From Whalleya microplaca (Eukaryota > Ascomycota > Sordariomycetes > Xylariales > Xylariaceae), in contig MU385723.1 of NCBI GenBank assembly GCA_022497155.1, positions 434,001 to 498,000 of the forward strand: DNA of 64,000 nucleotides, read 5' to 3'. Of this stretch, positions 10,695-24,142 are shown piece after piece. The translations under genes and the position numbers were made by a program. The notes below the pieces were generated by a model. That model ran no database searches. It had not been told where the DNA came from and worked only from the letters and a program-made list of their open reading frames with translations. Within the stretch, counting starts at the first letter, position 1. Each line of letters begins with the position of its first letter.

Positions 10695-12433
10695 ATGACC
10701 AATGTGGCATCCTCTGCCTTGAGACAGGCCACGCGCCTTGGTCTCAAGCAGTCAATCACATCTACTTCTCGACGAGGAATTCCCTCCGCATCAAGAGTAG
10801 CGGCGGCAACCACTACACGAGCATCACGGAGAAGCTATGTAACCGAGACCAAGAGAGACAATGCGCAAGTCAACATCGAAACCGCTATCAGGTTAGACAA
10901 GAAGGACTTCATGAATGAGAAGGGCGAACTTGTCATGCCAGGTCCCGGCACTCCCGCCAACGCCACCATCAGTCCGATGGCTGAGGTGCTTAAGGAGGCG
11001 ACTGTTTTGGAGGAGGGCCAACGCCCAATCTACCTCGATATGCAGGCAACCACGCCGGTTGACCCGAGAGTTCTCGACGCCATGTTGCCGTTCTACGTCG
11101 GCATCTATGGAAACCCCCACTCGCGAACACATGCATATGGATGGGAGAGTGAGAAGGCCGTCGAGGAAGCGCGAGAGCACGTGGCCAAACTGATCGGTGC
11201 CGACCCAAAGGAAATCATATTCACTAGCGGAGCGACCGAGAGTAATAACATGAGCATCAAGGGTGTCGCAAGGTTCTTTGGGCGATCAGGCAAGAAGAAG
11301 CATATCGTCACAAGCCAGACCGAACATAAGTGCGTCCTCGACAGTTGCCGACATCTCCAAGATGAAGGCTTCGAGGTCACATATTTACCCGTACAGCACA
11401 ATGGCTTAGTTGACCTGCAACAATTAAGGGACGCGATCAGACCCGAGACGGCAATTGTCAGCATTATGACTGTCAATAACGAGATCGGTGTTATCCAGCC
11501 ATTAGAGGAGATTGGCAAATTATGTCGTGAGAAGAAGGTTTTCTTCCATACTGATGCCGCCCAGGCGGTAGGAAAGATCCCCCTAGATGTCAATGCGATG
11601 AATATCGACTTGATGTCGATATCATCCCACAAAATCTATGGGCCCAAAGGCATAGGCGCCTGCTACGTTCGTAGGCGGCCCCGTGTCAGATTAGATCCGA
11701 TTATCAGTGGTGGTGGTCAGGAACGAGGTCTACGAAGTGGTACTCTAGCTCCACCTTTGGTGGTGGGATTTGGTGAAGCTTGTCGTATCGCCAAAGAAGA
11801 GATGCCGGTATGTTCCCATTGCTCTTTCTATCCCCGAACCACCCCCCTGATCAAATATGATGATTCGCTCAAACATGCATGGCTTTCTGAATTCCTTGAC
11901 CGGAATCCATTTGTTGAGACACAGCACACGCGTCTGATTTATGCATTTATAATTCTTTGATCTATTGAGTATTCTGAGGGTAGCTTCTGAGGCTAACCAA
12001 CATAAAACAGTACGACTCAAAACGCATCAAGTACCTATCGGATCGGTTGTTGAAGGGTCTCCTGGCTCTGGAACACACAAGCCAGAATGGCGCCCCTGAC
12101 CGCTTTTACCCTGGATGCGTCAACGTCTCTTTCGCATACGTTGAGGGCGAGTCTCTCCTAATGGCTCTGAAGGACATAGCGTTGTCATCTGGCAGCGCGT
12201 GCACTTCTGCCTCACTAGAACCCAGTTATGTGTTGAGAGCATTGGGTAACAGTGACGAAAGCGCCCACAGCAGTATCCGATTCGGCATCGGCCGGTTTAC
12301 CACGGAACAGGAGATTGACTACGTCCTCAAGGCCGTCCAGGAACGAGTCACATTCCTCCGCGAACTGAGTCCCTTATGGGAACTTGTGCAAGAAGGCATC
12401 GACCTGAACACAATCGAGTGGAGCCAACACTAA
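10695..12433 (+). CDS. nfs1: Mitochondrial cysteine desulfurase Nfs1
   Basis: Two exons, 10695-11807 and 12011-12433, joined in phase 0 across a 203-nt intron with a GGCTAACC branch site; 511 residues. The upstream in-frame codons contain no ATG, so the start at 10695 is the first available. Residues 1 to about 48 are rich in Arg/Ser/Thr/Ala with few acids, as in a mitochondrial presequence. The PLP lysine is Lys313 in [10 protein letters not shown]; His211 lies in TEHK and the active-site Cys435 in [10 protein letters not shown]. The C-terminal tail ends in NTIEWSQH, as in eukaryotic Nfs1. The enzyme transfers sulfur from cysteine to the Isu scaffold with Isd11/Acp1 and frataxin for Fe-S cluster assembly, and supplies tRNA thiolation. 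Stopping at the ORF end inside the intron would lose the catalytic cysteine. Confidence 0.96.
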
Positions 12434-13819
12434 TGTGTTACTCACTTCTTTGAACACGTCTTTTCATCAAAGGCAGCGCAAAATGTGTCGGAGCTTCGTA
12501 GGTACTGGGAGACGAAGTCTGATTGGTATGATGACTAGGTCACGATCGTTCTGAATCGGGTGAATAGGGTAAACAGGGTCTTGAACTTCGGGAGTTAGGA
12601 TGGGATATCATCATCTACCTAGCCGTTCACTGCACGTAGCATGTACAGGTAGCAAAGGGGCGAGGGACAACTTCGGAAGAGGCACAGCAGGGAAGTCTGG
12701 GGAGACTAGCACTGTTCGATAACAAATATGTTATAAATTCACAACAAGACCTTCACAGGTTGGAATGCATCATGCAGATAAGATCGTGTTTTGACTTGCG
12801 TGCTCCGTCTCAGATCAACCTTCGGCAATCAACGCAAATATACACATAGGGCTGAAAGAGCGATCAGATGTAATGGATCTGGTGGAGAAAGCTTGGCAGT
12901 ATATCCCAGATATTCGGGACAAGAACTTGGCCAGCATCTGTCTATTTAACAACGGTCCAAAGGGGAGGTCTAGGACCAGTAGAGCTTTTTGGAGCATATG
13001 CAACATGAAGAGCTATGGTTGAGAAATTCTGCAAAACCCATATCTTATCAAACAAACCCAGTCAGGCCAGTGACATGAACTGCCTAGGTATGATCAAACT
13101 GATACCGTAAGGTTGGCTCCTCCATATGAGCTTTGTACGACGTACTCAGGTGAGGGCTTTCCTTCAAACCTGACCAGACAGCCAGACAGGCAGGACAGGT
13201 CAGAGCGACAGTTGGGCCGGAGCATTTCCCCCGGAAACAGAATTGATGCTGCAAGCAATGATCTGAACAATTACGTATTGCTGTGGCAAGTCTGGCAGAT
13301 TCAAACACATAATGCAATACCAACAAACAAATGTGCCATTCTAATACCTAGGTCCTGACGTAGTTAGAGACATGAGCACGAGTGGCTTGAAAGGAGCTAT
13401 GACCTCAAGTCAGCAAATGACATCAAGAAAGCAGAGCTAGGGCTGGGTGAAAGCCACTTCTAATGACGTCGTACTTTCCTAAAAGGGTAATACTCTCGGT
13501 TCCCTTATACGTACGCATGTGCTTTCTATCCACCGAGCTCACAAACGCCATCATCACATACAGTACATCGAGATTTCGTGATTGCCCTTTTGAATCACAG
13601 GTAGCATCAGTTCCTTGTCTTCCTGTTACGCAATTGCCCATTCTATCCTCCAGGTCAGATATAAATTGGTCTAGACACCTACTACATTTCAATTTTCTTC
13701 CTTACACATACCACCTTCATCGCAAACCTCAACTTCACCTACATCTAGCATCTACTACGATCTCATATCATTACTACCTCCATAACAGACCGATTATTTG
13801 CCATCATCAACCTGCCAAT
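12434..13819. other. Intergenic, no gene seen
   Basis: About 1.4 kb between nfs1 and the hmp1-like gene. The last 130 bases are pyrimidine-rich, consistent with a core promoter and leader for the downstream gene. Short ORFs across it show no conserved motif. Confidence 0.5.
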
Positions 13820-14499
13820 ATGTCGAACGACAACACATCCACGCTCAAGTCAGTTATTGACTCGGCTACTGGAGCTGTTCAAAATGCGTATGGCAGCGTG
13901 ACGGGAAGCAACTCCGAGCAGGTACGTTGATCTACTTTTGCAGGCATCCTCCCTATGGGTATGTTGGGTTTACTAACTGGATTTTCGCAGGCCCAAGGTC
14001 AGGTCAAGAAGAACAAGGGTGACGCCGAGTACGATGCATCTCAAGCTACAGCCAAGGTACCCGGCTTCACTGCTTCGTCCTCCGGCGCCATCACCAAGGA
14101 CGACCCCAACCGAACTTCCGGCTCGTACAACCAGACCGTCGGCTCCGCAAAGGAGTTTGTCGGTGGCGTGACTGGCGCTGAGGTGAGTAGCGTATATCAC
14201 CTAACAGAGTAGATGTATGTATACTAATATTGTTCATTCAGTCCTTGAAGGCTGCCGGCCGCCGACAGAACGAGGAAGGCCAACGTCAAGAGGCCAAGGG
14301 CCAGGTCAACGACTATGTGGCCGGTATCTCGGATCGCGCCACCGGTACGGTTGGTCAAGCTGTTGCCGGTATTACTGGCAACAAGGGGGCGCAAGCTAGT
14401 TACCAGGACCAACACGATGTTGGCAAGACCCAACAACGCGGCGCTGAGCATGATGTTCTGAAGAAGGCTGATGCTGAAGCCGCTGCCTCTCAGAAGTAA
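13820..14499 (+). CDS. hmp1: CsbD-like/Hmp1-type stress protein (cruciform-DNA-binding family name)
   Basis: Three exons, 13820-13921, 13991-14182 and 14242-14499, joined in phase 0; 183 residues. The protein is hydrophilic and Gly/Ala/Gln-rich, with no Cys. It consists of three degenerate repeats with the pattern GxxxxxxGxxTG, then QAxGxxQxxxGxA, starting near residues 19, 84 and 132. This matches the fungal family annotated as mismatched-base-pair and cruciform DNA recognition protein (Ustilago Hmp1), related to bacterial CsbD stress proteins. DNA binding is the historical name for the family, and the in vivo role is not well established. The two introns (69 and 59 nt) fall at equivalent places in repeats 1 and 2. 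It is probably abundant and stress-inducible, as relatives are; no specific element was identified. Confidence 0.88.
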
Positions 14500-17475
14500 A
14501 CGAGCTTCACTACGGTAGAAGTTTTCGGGATGCATTGCACATGGGGATGGCGGAGGATTATGATACCCAACAGAGATGAATCTTACCTCGACATGGTACT
14601 GGAGGTGTGATGCTGGTACTTAACTAGCATGGTAGATTGCACCCACCAAAATAAAATCAATTTCTGCAACCTCAATATATGTGTGACTTTGATCAATGTG
14701 TAACCAGTCAAGAAAGCCAGTGGGACTGCATACGGTATTTCTCTAGTGATTTTTGAGCAATGTGTAACCAGCAGGCAGGAAAAACACCAATTATAACCAT
14801 GTAGAGACAATCGCAATCACTGTCAACCTGGTCAGCGGCATCTCGCCAATCGGCCCGCCAACAGACGGTGGGAACCCATGCGTACAGCTTGTACATAGAC
14901 TTCAATTATCGTTACTCCGAATTCGTGGGTCCTTGTTGCGGCTCTTGTTGCATCCTTGAAATATTCGAACACCAATAGCGCTATTAGGACCCGAACCCAT
15001 CTTCACTTCAATACCCACAGTTAAGACCGTTTTTCAAGACATCATAGCTTTCAACATTGATTCGTCCAATTAACCTTGCACATGATACAGTACCCTCGGC
15101 TGCCTTAGAGAGCGCTACCGGATTCTTTATATTAACACATGTATAGGGTTTACTCACCGGAATCAAGTCATGAGGCATTCGCCTACCGAACAATTGTATC
15201 GAATCAGAACACGTCGATTTTTAGTTTTCTGGGCTATTATAACTCACATGATAATCGCGGCCGGCATAGCCGTATGAATCATCCAATACCCGCGTAAGGC
15301 TGCATATTGTAGCAGGCATACAGCATAGAGCCATACATCGGCAGAGAACTTTATTACCTAGTGACACAATGATATAGTGGAGTGCAGCTTGTGATGAGAA
15401 GTGTGGATAGAGTGGATTCTAAGCTTATTTATTGTGACTGAATTCATGGGGCAGAGGGTTCGTGGAACGAGTCCAGGTATTGACATGAGAGGGATACTTA
15501 TGTAAGTATGTAGTAAGGTAAAACAAATATGAAAAAGTTCTTTCAGACATGTTGGGAAGGAATGCATCCATCTAAGTGGCGGCTAAACGACCAGAACCCG
15601 TATACCAAGTTACAGGTGAAAGTTACAGGTGAAGGTCCGTTGCCAGTCAGGTACAAGCATTCTCTATGAAGGTTGCCAGCAACTTAGGTATATAAAGTAC
15701 GTACCTCCACTACCCGCAGTGGGGCGCACCCTCGTCGGCATCGAAATCGAAATGGAATTCAGCCTGTGGTGGAGCCAGCCCCCCCTTAACTGCCTTACCT
15801 TAACATACTACTTTACTACTAGGAACACACATGATAACCTCATCCCTTCTTCTTTAGGAAGTTCCGGCCCCCAACCAGGTCAGAATTAACCTCGTTCAGC
15901 ATGAAGCCGCAGAAAAAACCACAGGCTCCAGTCTCAGGGCTGAGCAAGCTTGACGCAGCCTATTTCCTCATGCAAGACAAGCTTGACTCTATGCCAATCG
16001 ATCGCGCCCAACTCGTGGTCCTCAATCTTCAAGCCCTCCAGTCCAGTCTATACTGCAGACAATGGCGCGCGCCCAATTCCATATTCATAACGATGTTGGG
16101 GCCCCTAATTTCTGCAATTTAAGCCATCTAGTATGATACCGTTTTGCCTCTGATGTCACTCACACGCTATGTGCATCTACTGTACGACATTCAATCTGAG
16201 GCTATCGTATCTTCGGTGAGGACGCCTGTACTTGTTAACATTCTTTTAGGTGAAAACTTGTCTACTAATACTAGACCGTATTTCTGTAGTGTTGTATCGC
16301 CTTTGGACAAGTCAAATTACAGTATTTGTGTGTCACAATGGCGGGTGCTCGTTGCCCAGCTGCCGAGTGGCAGGCTGTGAAGACCAACGTCTCGTAGCCT
16401 GATGGCGTCCAGGCATCTGGCCCATTCCACACACCTGCAGGGACTTTAGTTAGGACCACCGCCCTAGGGATCAGTCATTATCCTTGCGTTACAACTTATT
16501 TGCCACACCATACTATAAGTTTCTACAAGTTACTGAGTACTCCCTAGCCATTGGTGCACTAGATGACCTAAGCTCACCGAAGATGCCTTCTCTTGACCCC
16601 TTGAACGTACATCTAATATAGATGGCCTTCCCTGAAACCACAAAAATGCAGCCCAGTTATGGAGCGTGCTACAAACCTCGGAATAAGCAGAGACAGCGTT
16701 GCTTTCTTGGGTCGTTGGCAAAGCAACTACCGTGACATCTTTGGTAATTATCATTCATTATAGAAGTCGACATCCCTATCTTTGTCAAACAACACTGATC
16801 GCTATAGAGATTTCGACATACTATGGACCATCACTGGTGTTGAGTGCAGATATCCACACAGCTCGGCATTTAAGTTTCTTGCAGGAGGAGCTCTTACAAC
16901 ACCTTACCGGGGTCTTTATTCACCGTTACCATGACCAGGACCGATCCGCTGGAGCCACTCAAGAGTTCTTTTAAGGGGAAGATCCAGGTCAGCTATCGCC
17001 ATACACCACCCTCTAAGGATTCAAGTTCATGGTCTATGTGTATCTAGACCCACTTTGCTCGAGGTCATCCTACGATTGCATTGTACCATATGAGTCGTTA
17101 CGTTGACGTATGCATCCTCTCGTGGACTTAGTTTCAAGTCTTGCTCCGGAATTTCGGCGTCCTCCATCCTTGAAGTCATAACTGCTTGGAACTTGAGCTC
17201 GCTCCATCGGCCGTCCAATACCAGTTGCAATAAATTCGAGTGACACCCGTTATTTCCTTCGTTCTCAACCACTAAGGGGCTGCCCCAGGATTTGACCCGT
17301 CAAGTAGATTCTGCACTAAAAAGGCTGATGTATCTCGGTTGTATCAGCCACCAGTGCGAGCTTTTTGTACCATACTGCTGAAAGGTAGTAGACAAGTTGT
17401 AGGCGAGCGTCACCTTAGCATCTTCGTTCCCAGTCTGAGCTTTAATTACCCATCCATCCGCAAACCATATCGACC
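14500..17475. other. Long intergenic spacer with one doubtful small ORF
   Basis: About 3 kb between the hmp1-like and NmrA-like genes. Apart from the small ORF at 15901-16122 listed separately, open frames are short and lack recognisable domains. No RNA gene or repeat was found. Confidence 0.45.
15901..16122 (+). CDS. Doubtful small ORF (73 codons)
   Basis: A 73-codon ATG-started frame preceded by a pyrimidine-leaning stretch. The first about 55 residues look protein-like (KPQKKPQAPVSGLSKLDAAY, then a helix-like segment with DKLDSMPIDRAQLVVLNLQA). No family is recognised. It could be a real micro-gene, the first exon of a gene whose other exons I could not find, or chance. Confidence 0.25.
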   Translation: MKPQKKPQAPVSGLSKLDAAYFLMQDKLDSMPIDRAQLVVLNLQALQSSLYCRQWRAPNSIFITMLGPLISAI

Positions 17476-18537
17476 ATGACTAGAAGAGCAAATTCGGTGA
17501 TGATGCGAATTGCGATCGCAGGCGCTGGGGGCTTTGCTTCCCTCCTCGCCCAAGAGCTGTCGCAGAGTGCCCACGCCATCCTTGTGTTATCGACGAGGGT
17601 AAATCAACCAGGAGCGCAGTCACCTTTGATATTGACTAAGTTATACAATAGGAGCATCCGGAATTTGAGTCTGAATACGATTGCCAGGTAGTTGTAGTCG
17701 ACTATACCAGCCTCGAAAACCTCCAGTTCACTCTACAGGGCGTTGACCTCGTGATATCCACGATCTCCGGCGCAGAGCAGCTTAATCTCATCGACGCCGC
17801 GAGGCGAGCTCGCGTACGCTGTTTCGTCCCTTCGGAATTCGAAGGTGCCTTAAGCCACAGACCACCAGTAGGGAGTGACCCTTTCGACAACGACTCTTCT
17901 ACTGCCTTGGAACAGCTTCGACACTGGTCGCACTCGAGACAGTACCCAATGAAGTACACGGTCTTCTCGTGCGGTGTTTTCTACGAACGCTTTGCACCCG
18001 GCGGTCTCCAAGCATACAACATGGGTGCTACCTGTCGACTTCAGAACCAGGGGGACTACATGATCGACTTGGGCAATAATACTGCCGAAATCCCGCAGGC
18101 GAATTCTCAAGGCCAACCAGTACGGCTTGTTATGACGTCGGCGTTGGATGTAGCACGGTTTGTGGCGGCGGCTGTTGAACTTGGAATCGATACCTGGCCA
18201 CACGAATTCAAGATGCGTGGTGATCGGTTGACGACCCAGGGGTTGCAACAACTCTGTAGTCAAGTCAGAGGAAGTGAGTCATGGTGCATTTATTCTTCAC
18301 GGGGATATCTTCTAACGCATCATAGTCGCGTTTAATGTAGTCACAAGACCGTATAACGAGCTCATATCATGGCTCAGTTACTACGAACAGAGTCGAGACG
18401 AAGCTAGATGGTACATGATGCAACATCTTGTTCAGACAGCAAATGGTCGTTACTATTTTGGAGAGCCCAACTTGAACGATCTGGTCAACTTCCAACCTAT
18501 GACCTTCCAACAATGGTTGTACAACACTTGGGCCTAG
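17476..18537 (+). CDS. NmrA-like / isoflavone-reductase-like NAD(P)-binding protein
   Basis: Three exons, 17476-17598, 17652-18273 and 18326-18537; introns are 53 and 52 nt, the second with a TCTAAC branch; 318 residues. The N-terminus has a Rossmann strand-loop, RIAIAGAGGFASLLAQEL (residues 11-28), in place of the canonical GxTGxxG. The chain continues with VDLVISTISG, a strand ending in VRCFVPSEFEG, and a YTVFSCGVFYERF segment, all typical of the NmrA-like atypical short-chain dehydrogenase family (isoflavone reductase/phenylcoumaran reductase-like). In fungi such proteins are either NAD(P)H-dependent reductases or redox-sensing regulators; the substrate cannot be read from sequence. The exon joins restore the continuous fold STR-EHPEFESEYD, where single-exon reading would stop early. 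The neighbouring genes give no functional hint. Confidence 0.85.
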
Positions 18538-20011
18538 CCCACTAGTGCCTAGAAAGGCTTCGACGGTGCTACATACGAATCTAGGACTGTTATGATGGGT
18601 GATTCTCATCTAGCTATTGTGGTGATATTACAAGAGTCTCAGCTCAACTTTGGCCCCTTTATGAAACGCTTCTCTATATGTCGTCACTCCGCTCCAACAG
18701 TCCTGGCGACTGTTTCCAAAATGAAATCAAGATATTAGCTCTGAATAATCACAAACTGTTCTCTACCTGCACGATTATTTAGGATACGAGGAGGAGTTGA
18801 AAAGGATGATTTGTACGATCATGATCTTCATCGCCATCTGCCCAAGCAATATGCATGCACATCAGCTTTTAGCGCCCTTGATCTGTCGACTGCCTGCATA
18901 TGACTGAGACAGACGGGTCCCGATGAATACACACATACATATCCTGCCATCATGTACTGGAACCCCATTCTAAATTTACCGGAGTGTTGTACTGCAGTAA
19001 ACCTGCGATCTTACGGGAGAGGGGTTTTACACCAATAAGTTTCCCCCTTGGCTCACTCACGCATGCGTATACTGCCCCCACTCATTCTCGCCTTACCGTC
19101 AATTTTCCAGCCCTATGCCGGTCGTAAAGGGACCACCTGAATGCTACCAGACCATTGGGGTTGTTTAGGGGCGGGGGCCGGCCTATAGATATCGACTTTA
19201 CGGCCGGAAGTCGCTTCCCCACGATAACTATTACGTTCGGCACAAAGCCGTTTTCTTCAAGTTGACTCAGCCAGACAATAAGTACCGGACCAGCGGCAGC
19301 GGCTCTTCACACGGCTTACAAGAGTGGGGAATGTATTTTCACATGGCCCAATTACAATATACATACGTGCATTTGGAAGCCATCGCATCCGGTCTGGTGG
19401 GATCCCTCGAGCGCTCATGTGTTGAAGTACGAGCTCGGTGCTGCCTGCAAGCCAATGTCAGGCTAGGCTTATGATACCGTCTTACATACATGAGAGATCC
19501 ATCGCCTAGGGAACCATGACGACGACGTACGACGCGTTATAGAAGGCGGCCACGATCTTCGGCCTTGTAGCCTAACCTAGCCAAATGCACCCCGTCTCCC
19601 TTCCCATTTCCCCCCTTCAATGTACCCCTTTCTGCCTAGAATAATATGCTCCAAGTAGATTGCCTGATCCTGAACTCCCCTCGGAATGATTTGCTATTCA
19701 AAATGCGGTGTTGGCCGCCATATGCAGCCTTATGTGACGGAGTGCTGCACGCACATGAGCCTCGATGCCATGCAGATGTGTGACTGATGCAGGGATGCCA
19801 TGCGGATATACCGAAAGCCCCCCTTACCGGACTCACAGACATGTGTTGAAGAGCCTCAAAATGCGACGTCCGTGTTGAGTCACAAAGCCTAGCGAGCAAA
19901 GTCCCGCAGCTACCCGCATGATGCATTTGGGGGACTTGGCCATCGACCCGCTATAGTATGCATGCGCGGTCGCTTCCAGGCTGCCCCCGGCCCCCGGCCC
20001 CCCGGCGCCCC
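18538..20011. other. Intergenic between convergent genes, no gene seen
   Basis: About 1.5 kb between the 3' ends of the NmrA-like gene (plus) and the adenosine deaminase gene (minus). It probably holds only two 3' UTRs and spacer. Nothing recognisable was found. Confidence 0.5.
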
Positions 20012-21794
20012 CTAATCCTCCCCAAACTCGTCCACGACCCACAAGCAGAACTTCTCCCACGCGACCTCCCACTCCTTTAGCCGCTGCGCTTTGACGCCGC
20101 TTCCCACGCTCGCCTCCTTGACGTCCGTGTTCCACTCCTCCTGCGTCTGATCCTCGAAGGCGGCCCAGCGCACGCTATTCTCGGCCAGACTGCCCAGGCC
20201 CGCCAGCCCCAGGTTCTCCCAGCCTTGCAGTGCCTGCCAGAAGTCGTGGGTCGAGCCGGCGGTGTCCTGGCCCAACATGGCTGGGTCATCGTTGCACAGG
20301 GAACAGGGGACGCCGCGGGCAAGGAGCGCGGGCAGCGGATGGCTCATGACGGAGCCGCATAGGCGGAGGACCTCGTTAGAGATGGGGCAGCTCTCGATCA
20401 GGATCTTCTTCTCCTTAACGAGGTCGATAAGCAGCGGGTGCTTGTACAGGCTGAAGCCGTGCCCGATGCGCCGCGTGCCCAGTAGCACCGCGTCGAAAAG
20501 GTTGTGATCCGTACTGCTGCCGGACCCGAGGCACTCGCCCGCGTGGAAGAAGAACGGGATGTTGACCCCCTCCTCCGCGCACTGCTTGCGGAACCAGAAG
20601 ATCTCCGGCAGCAGCTCGCGCAGCGGCCGCCCCAGGTCTTCCTGCCCGACCATGTCGTATCCCGCGACCAGGTGCGGGTGCGTGATCTTGGCCGTGATGC
20701 AGTGGTCCATGTCCTGTATTATATCGCGCGTGGGGAAGAACCGCAGCGTCGCCCAGATCGTGCGCATGCCCCAGAACCCCTTGCCCTCCTCCGACGCCTG
20801 GAAGCGCGCGATCTCCTCGTCGACGACGGACATCATCGCGCTGTAGTCCGACTCGGACGTCTCGCTGTCCTGCTTGTAGTAATCCAGAGCCCACGAGAAG
20901 CGCACCTCGCACCAGTTGATCCCGTCCGCCTTCAGGAGGCTCATCAGCCGCCGGAGAAAGCTCCGGAATATAGGCTCGTAGTGGATGATGGAGTTGACGA
21001 CCCGGAAGCACTTCTGGAACTTCTGCCATATTTGGTCCACGCCGTGGTGCTGCGAGACGGCGTCCGTCCGCGAGATCGTACACCGCGAATAGAGCCATTT
21101 CAGAAATCCGGCTTTGCCGCCCTCGGGGTACGCATCCGCGGCCTGCGTCAAAAGGATAGGCGTATTTAGCTTATAGTCAGCACCCCATATGTTACCCTCG
21201 GTGCGAGCCTGCTTATGGAAGCGGAAGAGAAGTCTTGCATCCTCCCGTGCTTTCGCGTTGGTAAGTGGCTGGTCGGCCAGGATGTGCATTCCCGGCGTCG
21301 CGAAGAGCGTCTCAAAGAGATAGTCGAAGTCGACCATGGCGTCCATATGCGCGTGGAGCAACGCGCCCTTGGGCATCTGGCGCACGATTTTCCACAGTTT
21401 AGTGCCCTCCATGCGCTCCTTGGAGAGCGAGAACATCATACCGGGGTGCACGGTTATGTTGTCGGTCTCCTGGGCCAACGAATCTTCTAGCTGTGGCGTC
21501 CATACCGTGTTCTTCTCCTCTTCCCGGATGCGCGCCACAATCTCACAGGCGCGTTTGGCGATGGGAGAGAGGCTTTGCCGGAATGATGCATCTGAAGTGG
21601 TGTTAGTGGGACCGTCATTGGAGACACAAGTAGGTTTTGGAGTAGCGCTGACCGCTGCGTTGCTTGTTCTCTTGTGCTATGAGAGATTCGCGGCCCTCGA
21701 TATACTTTTGCATAAAGGGGTCGCTTTCTTTCGGTATATCCTGCGAGGTCTCCTCCCACTCCTGGTCTGTGAACGTCGTTTGGTAGAAGCTCAT
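20012..21794 (-). CDS. ADGF/CECR1-type adenosine deaminase
   Basis: Two exons, 21794-21653 and 21591-20012, across a 61-nt intron; 573 residues. Metal and catalytic motifs of the adenosine deaminase superfamily are all present: HAHMDA (His127, His129), FFHAGE (His397, general acid Glu400), RIGHG (His425) and NDDP (Asp482, Asp483). The long N-terminal region (residues 1 to about 115) before HAHMD marks the adenosine-deaminase-growth-factor (ADA2/CECR1) subfamily rather than classical ADA. Unlike secreted animal ADGFs, the start MSFYQTTFTDQEWEE has no signal peptide, so the fungal enzyme is probably cytosolic. It would convert adenosine or deoxyadenosine to inosine, water being activated by the zinc site. 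The coding sequence is much more GC-rich than its flanks, giving long spurious ORFs on the opposite strand. Confidence 0.93.
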
Positions 21795-24142
21795 TTTGAT
21801 TAACCTTGTTGAGCACTCTCATGTATGTGATGAAATTTCATGAGTGATCAAGATCAAGGTAAATGAGACCAAGCGAGAACCTGTCAAACTTATACTTCTA
21901 GCACACGTGATAGAAGCGGCGCCTTATCGGTGACAGGCCAAAACAGGATTCAGTGATTAAAGTTGAGGTGAAGCTTGAGGCGTTCCCGAGGTCGTCTTTG
22001 TCCTTCCCTCGACCCCACTATAAATGACATGCAGTGCCCCGCTAATAGGGAAGATTTACAAAGTAGGGCTTCTAGACCAAGGTATTGGCCTATGTTGTAG
22101 AGTCACGCTGCTCTGACTTTGCCCAACTTCAACATCTACTTACTGCTAATTGGCTTGTCCAAATCGAAGATGTATGTACGACAGTATCATACAGCAAGTC
22201 ATAAATGTGAGGCTTTCCAGAAAGTCGGGAACGTCTAAGCAGTATGATCTCGTTCCAAAATACACATGCATGCTTACTCGTATCAATCCCGACTGAAAGG
22301 CACCTATTCGGTAGTTGCGATTCCGCCGGAGATCGTCGGGATTGAGTCCGGTCCGCCTTCAAACACCTCGCCCGACTCGGAGCCTGGTGGAACTAGGTTG
22401 TCATGGTACTACGATGCTTTGTAATACCAGTGGAACTTCATCTCTGAAGTCGTCTCTCACCCACGATTTGATATGGAGCTTTCAAATTGTAAATCATCTA
22501 AGTGGATTGAGTGTTCCTCAAATCTTGGTGATTCTAGGCTGCTGTGTATTAAGGAAATGGGATAGTGGCAAGTGTTGTCAGATCGTTGAATGATAATAGG
22601 CAGTGTACCTATTACTCATGTCTGAGATTTCGTTGAAAGTAACTCGAAACATAAAGGGCTCAGGTATCTTGCTTCAGAAGAAATGCCAGTATTTCTGTGA
22701 ATGAAACTCACACTCCTCTACGCCTATTAAGATGTTGATTATATTTAAGACTTTATATGTTGACAGGAGGCGATAGCTGCTATTAACTTAACCTTGATAT
22801 GACTAGCTTATACACAGCTAGGTCTAGTGTCAGCGCCATTATTGGTAGTGAAGGACAGCGGCAAGCACAAGAAACCAGGGACCTATCATCTTAAGATTAA
22901 GTATTTCTTTTCACGGACCTAGGGAGCTCTTCAGCCACTATAAACCCTATACATTACCTCAGGCCAAAGGGAAGTGCCTACCTATCTCGATGTCCCTTGC
23001 TATCCTACTAATCCCTCAGAAGTCTCTCTCTTGTAACTATGAAGCCAGCAGTGGCGCGGCTCGCACTGTATATCATATCTCGGAGAGCAAGCAACTCCCT
23101 CACCGAGCTGAACAGACCCCTGCCAAAGGGCCACATTCGAAAGCCATGATCGCTCCTCTGCCGCCCGTTGAGCCTCAAATCTTGGTCAGGCAGCTAATGC
23201 AAGGTTCCCTTCGGGCAGGTAGACATGTATAATGCTGCCATGATCATGCTTCGACGGCCACGAGGAGCGCAGCTCGGTCTCGGATATGTATGCGGCTTTC
23301 AGCTTCGCGTTAGCCGGCATGCTGAATAAGCCATGACGGGGTCCATGACGGGAGAGACGACGTACGTATCGAACGAAGGGAACGTTCCATCGACTACAAC
23401 ACCAAAAGAGGCTCGTAACTCGGAAAGACCTTCCAGAATTTCGAGAAAGAAGAGGGTAATAACAGGGCGTCCCTGCACGCGTATGATATATATCTATATC
23501 ATAGGAGACAAGTACGATGGAGAAGCCGAAAGGGTAAGTATAAGAGAAACCTAGCGCAAATCTAGCCACCCTCCTCCCCAGACCATGTGCCGACTGGGAG
23601 GATGGGGGCCAATCGGGGCTCGCATCACGCAAGTGTTTATGTACCGTAGGCGCTTGCGGATATTCGTTTCGTTTCGGCCCCCAACCTGTCTGCCACTCGT
23701 CCGATCACCGAAGGGAGAGTCCCTGTCGCCACGCCGTCGTGCCTTCTCGCCGACATTAGCGGATTCCAGGCCGTTGGACTGGGTTGGGCGGCTGTCTCAC
23801 GACGGATGGGCCCATCTGATAGGCTGGCCGGCAGAGGCGCTGCACGTTTCGTCCCATCTTCCCAATTTGCATTGTCGACCCGATGCAGATGGGACGATGT
23901 CTCAGCCGCTCAAGTAGAATACTACGTCGTGGGCATATGCATAGGTACAGGTACACGAAGCACGTTTGACGTACCTACATCATGACGAGGATGGACGGAA
24001 ACAGGCAAGACAAGACGAGCTTCTAATTCGAGCGTCTCAAGGTCAAGCGGCTGGAGGGGAAATCTATCTAAATGGCTTCCTTCAATGCTATGCTACGTAG
24101 AATTACACAAAATTCTACCCATGGAGATATGCGTATGTACAT
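21795..24142. other. Intergenic, no gene seen
   Basis: About 2.35 kb between the adenosine deaminase promoter and the 5-oxoprolinase 3' end. ORFs at 22990-23917 on both strands overlap each other and lack recognisable domains. No RNA gene, repeat or transposon feature was identified. Confidence 0.45.

Noticed and set aside
20415..21169. Long ORFs of over 220 codons on both strands
   Set aside because: Out-of-frame and antisense shadows of the adenosine deaminase, whose catalytic motifs fix the real frame.
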